Below the pieces are notes generated by a model. That model made no database searches. It had not been told where the DNA came from and saw nothing but the letters and a program-made list of their open reading frames with translations. Below are positions 12,037 through 22,632 of a DNA stretch of 64,000 nt, piece after piece. Source of the DNA: Crambe crambe (lineage: Eukaryota > Porifera > Demospongiae > Poecilosclerida > Crambeidae); assembly GCA_963924555.1 (NCBI GenBank), contig OZ004598.1, positions 3,744,501 through 3,808,500 of the forward strand. Reading direction: 5' to 3'. Each line of letters starts with the position of its first letter. Within the stretch, counting starts at the first letter, position 1. The translations under genes and the position numbers were made by a program.

Positions 12037-12146
12037 ACAATAATTATTATTAATGAAATTGTTTTTTGTATCATGTTATTGTGTATGTGATGGCCTTTAG
12101 CTAACTTCTAGGAAATGATTTGTGTCAGAAAGATATTTCCTAGCTA

Positions 12147-12386
12147 TCAGAGAGTGCGGTAGCACTCTCTATGTAGGGATGACTCGGACGGCCGCGCGCG
12201 CCGCCTATAGACTAATACAAAAGTGAAATTCCAGTTCCCCCACTTAGACCTAACAAAAGCTACTGTGAATGATTATCCAGCCTACTAGAGCCTACTACAA
12301 TGTGCAGACCAAGTTTCAGGACCAGGGAGCTTACCGTTTCAGAAATACGGCAAGCAGGTAAATCGCTATATTCTTCTTCTCTATTA
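12147..12386 (+). mobile_element. Composite MITE, 5' part only
   Basis: This is the same 5' segment as at 8297, up to the TTCTTCTTCTCTATTA junction where the trinucleotide run begins. The run is interrupted by the element at 12387-12709 and then continues as TTATTATTA before the next full copy at 12719. Confidence 0.7.
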
Positions 12387-12709
12387 GGCCACTATTAATA
12401 GAATGATTGTTTCCTGTCCACCGCCCGCGTATTGAAAATGTTACCGCATCAAAAAATATTATTACTGCCTAGCGCCTAGCGCCGGGCCTGCCATTGCTCG
12501 TGTGCAGTAGAGCGCGCACATTTGGCTTCACATGCAGGCTCTTTTTGGGAAAGCCCGTGGTGAATGAGGGTCGGCCCGCGAGACTAGATGAAGACAGGAC
12601 CCTTGAGACAAACAACGAAGCAGTAATAGAATAATTATAATAACCGCCCGCCCGCAGCACTTGTGGATATCTTCTTGGACAGGAAACTAGGATTCTATAA
12701 ATAGTGGCC
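12387..12709. mobile_element. 323-bp PIF/Harbinger-like MITE
   Basis: Terminal inverted repeats of about 34 bp begin GGCCACTATTAATAGAAT and end ATTCTATAAATAGTGGCC. The element is flanked by TTA on both sides. A 3-bp TTA/TAA duplication with GG-starting ends is the usual signature of PIF/Harbinger elements. No transposase is present. Confidence 0.65.
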
Positions 12710-12718
12710 TTATTATTA

Positions 12719-12956
12719 TCAGAGAGTGCGGTAGCACTCTCTATGTAGGGATGACTCGGACGGCCGCGCGCGCCGCCTATAGACTAATACTAAAGTGAAA
12801 TTCTAGTTCTCCCACTTAGACCTAACAAAAGCTACTGTGAATGATTATCCAGCCTACTAGAGCCTACTACAATGTGCAGACCAAGTTTCAGGACCAGGGA
12901 GCTTACCGTTTCAGAAATACGGCAAGCAGGTAAATCGCTATATTCTTCTTCTTCTC

Positions 12957-12994
<38 letters not shown>

Positions 12995-13775
12995 TTAGAC
13001 AACCATATCTCTCGAACCACTCAAGCTACAGCCATGATTTCTGGACAAATCCACTCCAAATTCTACCAACTACGATCTTTTCTACTCGTTGATCTTCGAA
13101 AGAGTCGATGAAAAAGGAGACACTATGGAGTACAGCACTCGACTAATTCAATTAGGAAGCCATCTTTTCTATAATACGCATGCGCATGTATTTGATATCC
13201 AATTATTCGAAATTATAATATTACTCAGCTGTCTCTAGTTAAATTAGCTAGCTAGCTCTAGCTAGATAGACTACAGTATCGACTCGAGGATTTAGATTCA
13301 CGACGGTAGACTCTATTTCAGCATCTTCCTTCGACCTCCAAGTATAGCTCAACAATAACACAACACCTTGACTCGTTGATAATGATGCTGGAGAACTATT
13401 GGAGAACCCTGCATACACATAGAAGAATGAACTCTATACATAGCTAAAACTATAAAAGAGAGGAAAAAAGACCAGGAACAAGTAAGGGAAAAATCATTTC
13501 TTGAAATGAAAAAAAGATGTAGGGATGACCACTGCTCAAAAAAGTAAGGAAACAAGAAGGATGGAAATGGGATCAATCTTTGTTCTGTATATCCAGCCAA
13601 CAATCCCTACATATACGTCGGGTAGCTTCAGGTAATGTACGTATATGTAGGGATTGTCGGCTGGATATACAGAACAAAGATTGATCCCATTTCCATCCTT
13701 CTTGTTTCCTTACTTTTTTGAGCAGTGGTCATCCCTACATCTTTTTTTCATTTCAAGAAATGATTTTTCCCTTAC

Positions 13776-13781
<6 letters not shown>
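12719..13781 (+). mobile_element. Composite MITE, essentially full-length copy (1.06 kb)
   Basis: The order is: hairpin end TCAGAGAGTGCGG, a region ending GCAAGCAGGTAAATCGC, the TTA microsatellite, a conserved block starting TTAGACAACCATATCTCTCG, an AGCT-rich spacer, the block GACTCTATTTCAGCATCTTC, and the terminal palindrome (about 13484-13770; arms contain GATGTAGGGATGACCACTGC). No long open frame is shared between copies, so the family is non-autonomous. The repeated motif TGTAGGGATGAC near both ends hints at related termini. Confidence 0.7.
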
Positions 13782-13814
<33 letters not shown>

Positions 13815-14619
13815 TTCTTAGACAACCATATCTCTCGAACCACTCAAGCTACAGCCATGATTTCTGGACAAATCCACTCCAAATTCTACCAACTACGATC
13901 TTTTCTACTCGTTGATCCTCGAAAGAGTCGATGAAAAAGGAGACACTATGGAGCACAGCACTCGACTAATTCAATTAGGAAGCCATCTTTTCTATAATAC
14001 GCATGCACATGTATTTGAATATCCAATTATTCGAAATCATAATATTACTCAGCTGTCTCTAGCTAGCTAGCTAGCTAGCTCTAGCTGATGATAGACTACT
14101 GTATCGATTCGGGGATTTAGATTCACCACGGTAGACTCTATTTCAGCATCTTCGACCTCCAAGTATGGCTCAACAACACAACACCTTGACTCGATAAATG
14201 ATTGGGCTGGTATGCTATTGGAGAACTTCTTTCATCTGTCCCTGCATACACATAGAAGAATGAACTCTAATCATAGCTAAAACCATAAAAGAGAGGAAAA
14301 AAGACCAGGAACAAGTAAGGGAAAAAGCATTTCGTGAAATGAAAAAAAGATGTAGGGATGACCACTGCTCAAAAAAGTAAGGAAACAAGAAGGATGGAAA
14401 TGGGATCAATCTTTGTTCTGTATATCCAGCCAACAATCCCTACATATACGTCAGGTAACTTCAGATTATAGTGTAGTAATGTGTGTATATGTAGGGATTG
14501 TTGGCTGGATATACAGAACAAAGATTGATCCCATTTCCATCCTTCTTGTTTCCTTACTTTTTTGAGCAGTGGTCATCCCTACATCTTTTTTTCATTTCAC
14601 GAAATGCTTTTTCCCTTAC

Positions 14620-14632
<13 letters not shown>
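13782..14632 (+). mobile_element. Composite MITE, copy lacking the hairpin end
   Basis: It starts at the trinucleotide run and proceeds through the same conserved blocks to the palindrome (about 14318-14620). It directly abuts the full copy before it, so the microsatellite seems to be a join or insertion hot spot for family members. Confidence 0.65.
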
Positions 14633-14651
<19 letters not shown>

Positions 14652-15072
14652 CTTAGACAACCATATCTCTCGAACCACTCAAGCTACAGCCATGATTTCT
14701 GGACAAATCCACTCCAAATTCTACCAACTACGATCTTTTCTACTCGTTGATCCTCGAAAGAGTCGATGAAAAAGGAGACACTATGGAGCACAGCACTCGA
14801 CTAATTCAATTAGGAAGCCATCTTTTCTATAATACGCATGCGCATGTATTTGAATATCCAATTATTCGAAATCCTGGACAAATCCACTCCAAATTCTACA
14901 AACTACGATCTTTTCTACTCGTTGATCCTCGAAAGAGTCGATGAAAAAGGAGACACTAAGGAGCACAGCACTCGACTAATTCAATTAGGAAGCCATCTTT
15001 TCTATAATACGCATGCGCATGTATTTGATATCCAATTATTCGAAATTATAATATTATTCAGCTGCCTCTAGC
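14633..15072 (+). mobile_element. Composite MITE, left half of a copy split by 16.3 kb
   Basis: It begins with the trinucleotide run and the TTAGACAACCATATCTCTCG block. It has an internal tandem duplication of the segment starting GGACAAATCCACTCC (about 14699 and 14876). It stops at the AGCT-rich spacer, and the continuation (GATGATAGACTACTGTATCG onward, with the palindrome) is found at about 31373-31902. Confidence 0.7.
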
Positions 15073-16214
15073 CATAGATATACTAGACTACGTACACAGG
15101 ATTGGAAACAGGTCACGTGCGCCCATAACGACAATACTGACAATCCGTGTAGGCAGCTGTTCGTGCTAAATTGCCCCAAACAAACAGGGGAGGAGAAGTA
15201 GTTTGCCAAATTTCTGCTAAACTATAGCCAAATGGTAAGTTTAAAGAATGCAAAGAGTGGGCTAGTATAGTGCTAAACAAGCATAGTTCTTAAAAAGGCT
15301 GGTTTCTCAAGTGTTAGAGGGTATAATTGCGAGTAACAATGGTAGTTCGACTTTGTGGACCTCTGGAGCTTGGATGTTAAAAGTATAGTCTCTTTTTTTC
15401 CACTAATCTGTTAGGTAGTGATCATTCATATGTACATATGTACTTTTTAAAGGTGCCTGTAAAAAGATCATGTCAATGTTACTGTTTCTTTAGATTACCC
15501 ATGGCTGGCTGTCAAGAAAAGCTATAGTAAAGAAGGATACTATAATGTAGCAACTAATACTGTCACTTTACACATATTTCCTTTCATGTTATAATAAGAA
15601 AATGATAATAACAAGTACTGATAGTGCACTGCTGAACATCCAATTCATCGAGAGATTCATTGAGAGATTTGTTGTGATATACTTGTTTTGGGGGATCAAG
15701 ATGAAGAGTAAAGCTGCCCCAGTGTATCCTTTCCTGCCCCTGATACAAGAAGGTATCTCATCTCCTCATATAAGAACAACAACATAGTGAAATGGCTTCT
15801 TACACCATCAATGGCAAATGGCATGCCATCTCCAGCCCTGCACAAAATTAAAACTACTTGAGTACATATGGTCAACTAGTATCTTTCATTTTATACTAAA
15901 AGTAAGGCAGCTAGACTTCTATTTTAGTAGTAGGAGTGCCACAAAACTTTTCAGTCACCTGTTTCCACGTTTTTCTTCCATAGCAACAGTAAATAGACTA
16001 AACTGACATGATAAACTACTACAGCTATAGGTCATTGAGCCTTTTCACTTATAATCATAATTATTGCTGCGCTAAATACCTTGCCTTTCACCCTCTTTCT
16101 TATTTTGTGTAAGATTTCTCTGTTCGCCAGGTACCTAGCTACACGGATGGTCTATAAATTCTACGCGCGCATGCCCTGTTTCCAATCCTGTGTACGTAGT
16201 CTAGTATATCTATG
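15073..16214. mobile_element. 1.14-kb element with 39-bp perfect inverted repeats
   Basis: The ends CATAGATATACTAGACTACG and CGTAGTCTAGTATATCTATG belong to perfect inverted repeats of about 39 bp (inner part CACAGGATTGGAAACAGG). CTCTAGC precedes and follows the element, giving a 7-bp putative target duplication. Plus-strand frames inside are short and resemble nothing I know. It is likely a non-autonomous cut-and-paste transposon inserted into the composite MITE. Confidence 0.8.
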
Positions 16215-16504
16215 CTCTAGCTAGCTAGCTACACAGCGAAAAATCCACAGCCCGTAATTGACCCGTTGTCGGAGTGTAGAATGTCCCCCCGTGCAGAATG
16301 TCCCCCCGGACAGTCTACACTAGTGCGGAGAGCCTCCGGGGGACACTCTACACTAGTGTAGAATGTCCTTTCTAGTGTGAAGTGTCCCACCTCGCCAAGA
16401 CAAAGGGAAGATCAGAATGGTGTAGAAACCATAGCTATAGCTATAGCTATAGCCACTAGCTTTATTAATAGCTGGATGCAGAAAACTTGATATCAGTGTC
16501 TAAG

Positions 16505-18600
16505 ATGACTACTATTCTGAATGATTATGAAGCTATATATAATTTTCTTTTCAACCATGTGTATCCTGAGGGCTTCAGCAAAGTCCAGAAGAGAGCTCTG
16601 AGAAGAAAGGCCAGTGATAATTATAAAGTGGGTAGGGGACAGTTGTTCTATAAAAAGAGTGGGACCCAGAATTGGAAGCAAGTCCCTCGAATAAACAGGG
16701 AAAGGAGGAGGATATTAGAAACCTGCCATGGACTTCCTGAAGGTAAAACTCCATGGCTAACTAGCCATAGCATTGTAATAATTATGGACAAAAATCTTTG
16801 TTAATAGACTAGCTACAACCAAAATTAATAGTTGCATGAATACATGCAGCTGCAAGCTAAAAACATTTTTTGGTTGTTTTATGTAGGTGGCCATCTTGGT
16901 CGGGATAAAACTTATTACAAAATTTCTGAGCGCTTTTTTTGGAAGAGTCTGTGGGCTGATGTTGATGAACACGTCAAAACTTGTCCAGTATGTCAGACAA
17001 CAAATGATGCAAAATTTGTAAAACAAGGTGCAGCACTTCACCCTATCCCGATCAAGCCAAAAGTATGGAGACAGGTATGAAAATATTTAGCACAGCTATA
17101 GCTACAGTTGTACACACATGATCAATTGGGTAGCAAAACTCTCTGTGCAGCTACCTTATAAGCTTGTGTTTTGAGACGAATCTTGCACTCTTTTTCATAT
17201 AGCTATATATTATAGCTAGCTAGCTACAGCATTCCTAAAGCTTGAGTAGTTTTTTTTTTAGTTTTGATATATTTATCAATTTTGGTGGACTTGTCCAAAA
17301 ATGTTTAGGTGGGTATTGACTTGATTGGACCCCTTCCTGAAACAAAAGCCGGGAATAAGTACATCATTACTCTAGTGGACTTTTTTTCCAGATGGCCAGA
17401 GGCAGCAGCTCTACCAGATAAGAGGGCTGATGGTGTAGCTCTATTCCTATATCAGATGGTTTGCAGGTACATATTGCTATAATGGGCTAATAGTGCTAAT
17501 TATAATTACCAACATTAGATATGGCTGTACAAAGATATTGATATCAGACCAGGGCAGAGAGTTTGTAAATGAAGTGAACAAGACTCTCTGCAGAAAATTC
17601 AAAACAGATCACCGTATCTCTACTGCTTATCATCCACAAACGAATGGTTTGGTTGAAAGATACAACCAAACACTCCAGCGATCTCTTGTGAAGCTAGTCA
17701 ACAAGGAACAGAATGACTGGGACAAGTTTATAGATGGTGTGTTGTTTGCTTATAGGACTTCAAAACAGAAATCTACTGACGTGACCCCCTTTGAGCTGAT
17801 GTATTGCAGGTATGTCCTTATCTGGGCATTACTATAGAATAACTATCTGGATAAAAAATGAATCATCAAATTAATATATGACTTGGTTTGGGGGGGGGGG
17901 GGGGGGGGGGGGGGCATGGCCCCTCCGGCCTTCCTATTCCTACTTGTATTTTATTGTGTTACCTTCATGCATATAAAAAAATAGGAAACCAATTCTTCCA
18001 ATTGAAAGGGAACTCACTCAGAGCGATGACACTGATACAAGCAATGATGAAGCTAAGCAAAATATTAGTAAATACTGTGATGACATGCTGAAACTGAGGA
18101 AAGATCTGTTTTCTAAAGCAAACAAAAAAATAAAGGATGCTTAGGGACGCTACAAAAGAGATTATGATAAAAAATACCACCATGCGAAGGTGTGTAATAA
18201 AAAATAATAACAGTGACATCATGATATGTTTTTCCTACAGAAACTTGATATAGGTGCATTGGTACTTCTGCGTAATTGTGTACGTGATGGGCGAAAGGGT
18301 GACAAGCTCACCAAGCGTTGGCTGGGCCCCTACAGAATTAATGAACATATGGGGAAAGGAGTATATCGACTAGAAAATGCTTCCAGTGGTAAAATTCTAA
18401 AGAAGGCATTTAATTCATGCAGGTAAGGTATCATGTTATAAGGATGCATTTCAATATAACTGTAAAAGACACATGCAGCCCTTAATTTTGTTTTTGTATT
18501 TGTTGTAGATTGAAGTTATATTACCCACGTCCTTTATTGAAGCTAATACTACAAAATAATAGCGACATTTTTTCAACTTCATTCATCCGACTCTTCAAAT
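16505..18600 (+). CDS. Ginger1-type integrase/transposase (intron-containing, damaged)
   Basis: ATG at 16505. Exons lie at about 16505-16742, 16887-17074, 17309-17466, 17519-17809, 17985-18190, 18241-18421 and from 18509. Visible are the HHCC zinc-binding region (CHGLPEG joined to GGHLGRDKT, then CPVCQ), and the DDE core with D in GIDLIGPLPE, D in ISDQGREF and E in NGLVERYNQ. The last two are 35 residues apart, as in retroviral-type integrases. A GPY/F motif (RWLGPYRI) follows. Unlike a retrotransposon, the gene has introns and no adjacent reverse transcriptase. An in-frame TAG at about 18142-18144 interrupts the segment after SKANKKIKDA, and a reading shift seems to be needed near 18565, so this copy is probably inactive. 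The enzyme would cut and rejoin transposon ends in the nucleus. A G run of about 25 bases lies in the intron at 17891-17915. Confidence 0.8.
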
Positions 18601-20340
18601 GAGAATACACTGGTGACAACACCACAGATACCAGCTAATTCTTTCTTTGATGACTCCATTCCTCCACTTCCACCTCCACTATCTCCCCTAAATCATCCCT
18701 CATGTGTTACCAAGAAGCGGTTAATATTACATGACTCATTCTATGATGATACCAATGGTGACCTAATATATACGTATATATAGCTAATAATTATCATAGC
18801 TAATTTATAACTTTTAATAAAGCTCCAGGAAGCAATACCATGCCTATTCCAGAAGCTACTCCTCAACATTCACCTCCAATGCCCCTCTTTAAAGCTGTTG
18901 AAAATAAATCAAGGAGCTGTGATGACAGGAATATTAATGGTTAGTTTACATGCATGATTTCATTCCAAATTTAACATGGCAAATTTGCACAGATCTTAGT
19001 TCACAAGTTTGGGATAATAAAGAAGTAAGCAGACCAACAGGATTCCTAACAAGTAGTCCTAAACACACAGAAAGATTTCCTCAAGATTTTGTTCTTTTTT
19101 TCTGACAAAGAACCTTCAGCTATCATGGAAACAAATGAGTGTCAGAAACAAGGTAAATAAGATAAAGCCATACATTCATGCGTGTATCCCATGCATTCAT
19201 GCATGTATCCCATGCATATTTTGATTTCATAGCTATGGTGATCAACAAGCAACAAGCTGTATCCCCTGCGCTTCAACAACTTAATAAAGATGAATTGCTA
19301 TCTTTAGTTTCAGAGCAATTGGACAGAATGAATAATTTGAAGGTTGGCACTAGTATTTTTAGTAATCAGATAGCTAATTTAGTTATATGTTTTTATAGCC
19401 TTCTGAGAAGGAGTACAATAACTATTCATGTAAAAGACGCAGTGAGTTGTTATTACCTAGCTATAGCTATTGCAATGCTGGAAATTAGCTATATTTATTA
19501 TTATTTTGTAGATGAACTTAAACAATTTTGAGCAATTCTATAACCTGCCTCACAAGCCACCAGTATCATGTTGTCACTGAATATATTGTGTCCAAAGTTT
19601 GTGCCAAGAATATAAAGGTATTTGCAACCGTTACGGCATGTATATAGTTTCTAGTCCACTGATTATCATTATTTCTTAGCATTTCTCATTTGCCATGGAT
19701 GTTATATATCCCAAAATATTGCAAAACATCGTTATAAATGTACAAGTGATGAGGTATGGTATAATCTATCATAGACATAATAGCTAGCTAATAATTAATT
19801 AATTTTAATAGGCATTGCATTTGATGCACATGCACAAGAGAAAAGAAGAGCCTGAACTTCACATACAATCAGGTTATTAATAGCTAATAACTCTGTGAAC
19901 TACATAATAATATTATTATTGTTATAGGCATATTACATTCTAGTGTCTATGAGTATGTAAAAAAGAAAAGAAAGCTACACACAGGTATCTGTACAAAGGC
20001 TTAGCCATTGATTTAGTTAGCTATTCAATGAATGATATGTACACAGCATGAACACACCCAGCCCCTTGGTCATTCACTATAACTGCTATCTGAAATTTGA
20101 AGAATCTAGAAAGTTATAGCAGTTATAGTAAATGATTAAGGGGCAATTAAGGTGAATGCAAATGGACTTTAGCTACACTTCATGCAAGCTATGCTATTTT
20201 TTGCTTCATTATAGATTTAGCCGAGGAAGAAGTATCATCTACAGAGAATGAAGAGAAAAATAAAGTCCACTATTGTCAGCAGAAAGGTAGCTTATGTTAT
20301 CACTCTAGAGTTGATGATAATATTTTTATATTAATATTTT
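18590..20340 (+). other. Ginger1 linker region with short low-complexity exons
   Basis: Short open stretches rich in Ser, Pro, Asn and Glu alternate with AT-rich introns (for example Pro-rich coding at about 18600-18760 with SIPPLPPPLSPL, a helical piece at about 19250-19340, acidic coding at about 20214-20287). They probably form a disordered linker between the integrase and the protease/PHD part, or belong to a separate second gene. I could not fix all exon borders. Confidence 0.4.
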
Positions 20341-20356
20341 TTGGACAATACAGAAA

Positions 20357-21170
20357 TTATCGATTTGACAAAAGAATGTGAAAATTACAGGCCTATCCAG
20401 TATTGGATAAAACATCTGAACCTATACCCTGAAGATAAGAGTACCTTATTGAAAGGGAAGTGGCTAACTGATTCCATTGTCACTGCTGCACAATGCTTAT
20501 TAAAGGAGAAATATAAGCATGTTGGAGGTTTAGAGCCTATTATGACACGTACATTCGATATTCAGAGGGGTAACTTTATTCAGATTCTGAACATATATGG
20601 TTCTCACTGGATCACTGTAGCAAATGGCTGTTCTTCTGGTTCAGTTAATGTTTATGACAGTCTGCCAAATTGTGCACTCTACAGTCATACGAAGAAGCAA
20701 CTTGCTTCCATCCTCTGCAGCAAAGACAAAAAAAATCTGTTAATTTCATTGATGTCCAAACCCAGAGCGGTGGTAATGACTGTGGTCTGTTTTCTATAGC
20801 ATTTGCAGCTTCACTTTGTGCAGGTGAGCCTGAGTTTCTTGCCAGTATTTTATTGATCTTTTACTTGGCATGTGTAGGTGAGAATCCATCTGAGCTGCAC
20901 TACATTCAACATGACTTCCGCAACCATTTATTCAAGTGCCTAGAAGCTAATCTGGGTACTCCATTTCCCCGAAGAAATCGGAAAAGAAAGGGTGGGAATC
21001 GTGGCCAAACCAGTTTTGGAATTTTTTGTACTTGTAGGCTGCCTGCATATGGTAAAATGATATCGTGTAGTTCTTGCCACGAGTGGTTTCACCGAAAATG
21101 TGTTGTAGCACCAACTGAAGTATGGAGAAGGAAGGAAGTAGATTGGTACTGTAATTCATGTATAAAATAG
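20357..21170 (+). CDS. Ulp1-like cysteine protease with C-terminal PHD finger (Ginger1-encoded)
   Basis: Coding starts after an acceptor near 20354 (EIIDLTKE). The C48/Ulp1 triad is visible: H in GSHWITVA, D in VYDSLPN, then Q and C in QSGGNDCGLF. A 54-bp GT-AG intron lies at about 20824-20877. The C-terminus is a PHD-type zinc finger (FCTC, ISCSSC, EWFH, KC, WYCNSC) that ends at the TAG near 21168. One base too many or too few in an A run at about 20727-20734 separates the H/D half from the Q/C half, so the reading frame is broken in this copy or in the assembly. Proteases of this kind accompany several eukaryotic DNA transposons, and the PHD finger may steer integration to modified histones (inference). 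Confidence 0.75.
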
Positions 21171-22385
21171 CTAAAGCTATTCCAATCAATGTACACATTA
21201 TCACTACTAAAATATTTGCTGTAGCCAAGTTTCATAACAGTGGCAGAGACCTACTGTATTGATATTTTTTAAATGAACAACAATTTTTTTCCAAGTCTAA
21301 CAGCAGCTATAGCTAGCTAGTTGTAACATGCATGAAACATGGTCATGCAGACTTCTTATTAGCTAGCTGAATCTTAGAGGACACTCAGATTGCATGACTA
21401 AAATTCAGGATATATTTAGGCATTCTAGCTACTGTAAGACTGTTCATAGTGGTAACAGGGAATCATTGCATCTCTGAAACAAGTTCTATTGTCAGAGGAG
21501 CCATAGCCCCTAGCTCTACCGATGCCTCTTTGCATCCTTTTATTTCTACTTTTTTAAAAAGGGGGGAAAGCTTTACACTAAGAGGGGAGCTAGTTCAAGA
21601 ATGAAGAGTGTAAAAATCAAGTCCAGCCATAAGGTAGCTCATAAGTTATCACACTAGCTGATAAGTATGATAGATTTAACAAAAGGATCATAAAAATTCA
21701 GTGTTGGATAGCTATTCCATGAAGATAACAGTAGCTACTGATTCCATTGTCACTGCTGCACAATGGAGGTTCCGAGCCTATGTATTATGTATGACATACA
21801 GTCATATGAAGAAGTACCTTGCTTCCATTCTCTAAAGCTATAACAAAAATATCAGTTAGTTCATTTTGTACACTCGTAGCTCACTATAGTATCACCACCT
21901 ATAAATCGTTCTTCAATTTCATAACAGTGGCAAAGATTATTGATTCACTTTATGAACAACACTGACAAGTAAAATTCGGTTGTTTTTTTTTGTTTTATTG
22001 CTGTTTGTTTTTTTGCTTTTGGGGGGTGTTGTTTTATTTTGCAAGCCAAAACAGCAGCTATAGCTACGTATATGAAACATGGTTCAGGCTTCTTAGTAAA
22101 AAACTGAATTCAGGAGACATTAGATGTTCTAGCTACATGCAGTGTTCATACACTCAGTGGTAGCTATAACAGATTTTCAAATTCATAATAAAAATAAGAT
22201 TTGGTTCAACTATTGAAGAGCCCTAGGGGGACACTCTGCCCTAGTGTAGAATGTCCTAGGGGGAGACAGTCTACACTAAGGGGGGACACTCTGCCCTAGT
22301 GTAGAATGTCCTAGGGGGGACATTCTACACTAGGGTAGAGTCTCCGGGGGGACAATTTTTAGAGGGGACAATCTACACTATGACA
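21171..22385. other. Ginger1 3' non-coding region and right inverted repeat array
   Basis: No coding is supported after the PHD stop. About 21720-21790 carries a diverged echo of the protease exon (CTGATTCCATTGTCACTGCTGCACAATG), a partial internal duplication. From 22206 the sequence is a nested array of GTGTAGAATGTCC/GGACATTCTACAC units that ends at 22385. Confidence 0.6.
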
Positions 22386-22632
22386 CCGTAACATACGTGT
22401 AACGGATCGAAATTCCTGATCTGTAGGCAGTCGAGTCCGTGGGGCAGCAAGTCTGATTTTATCTGTAGCCACGAGTCTGTTACAGCCCTGTAGCACATTT
22501 GTACTTTATCTGGAATGGAGTAATTTTTGATCGTGTGAAGACCTCGAGCTACTATTATAAACATGGTGTCTGTATAAACTTGTGAGTTACTAGAAATGAC
22601 AAGCTAAGAATACAGAGCACATATAAGTCTAG

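Larger units (their letters stand above)
16267..22385 (+). mobile_element. Complete Ginger1-type transposon, 6.1 kb, TSD CCGT
   Basis: The left end TGTCGGAGTGTAGAATGTCC and right end (reverse complement TGTCATAGTGTAGATTGTCC) match as imperfect inverted repeats. Directly outside both ends is CCGT, a 4-bp target duplication (16263-16266 and 22386-22389). Ginger1 elements are known for TGTN termini, 4-bp duplications and gypsy-like integrases, which fits. Inner copies of GTGTAGAATGTCC and its complement form a compound sub-terminal array at 16267-16390 and 22206-22385. Coding exons on the plus strand give an integrase-type transposase, then a Ulp1-like protease with a PHD finger. Confidence 0.85.

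Noticed and set aside
12469-12660. Small minus-strand gene
   Set aside because: It lies wholly inside a 323-bp MITE with TTA duplication.
13349-14436. Minus-strand frames reading MLAGYTEQRLIPFPSFLFPY and similar, repeated in several places
   Set aside because: They run through the palindromic part of the composite MITE and its microsatellite, differ by indels between copies, and read equally well on both strands.
16267-22385. Interpretation as a Ty3/gypsy provirus because of the integrase
   Set aside because: No LTRs, no reverse transcriptase or gag, introns in the gene, inverted TGTC ends and a 4-bp duplication fit a Ginger1 DNA transposon better.
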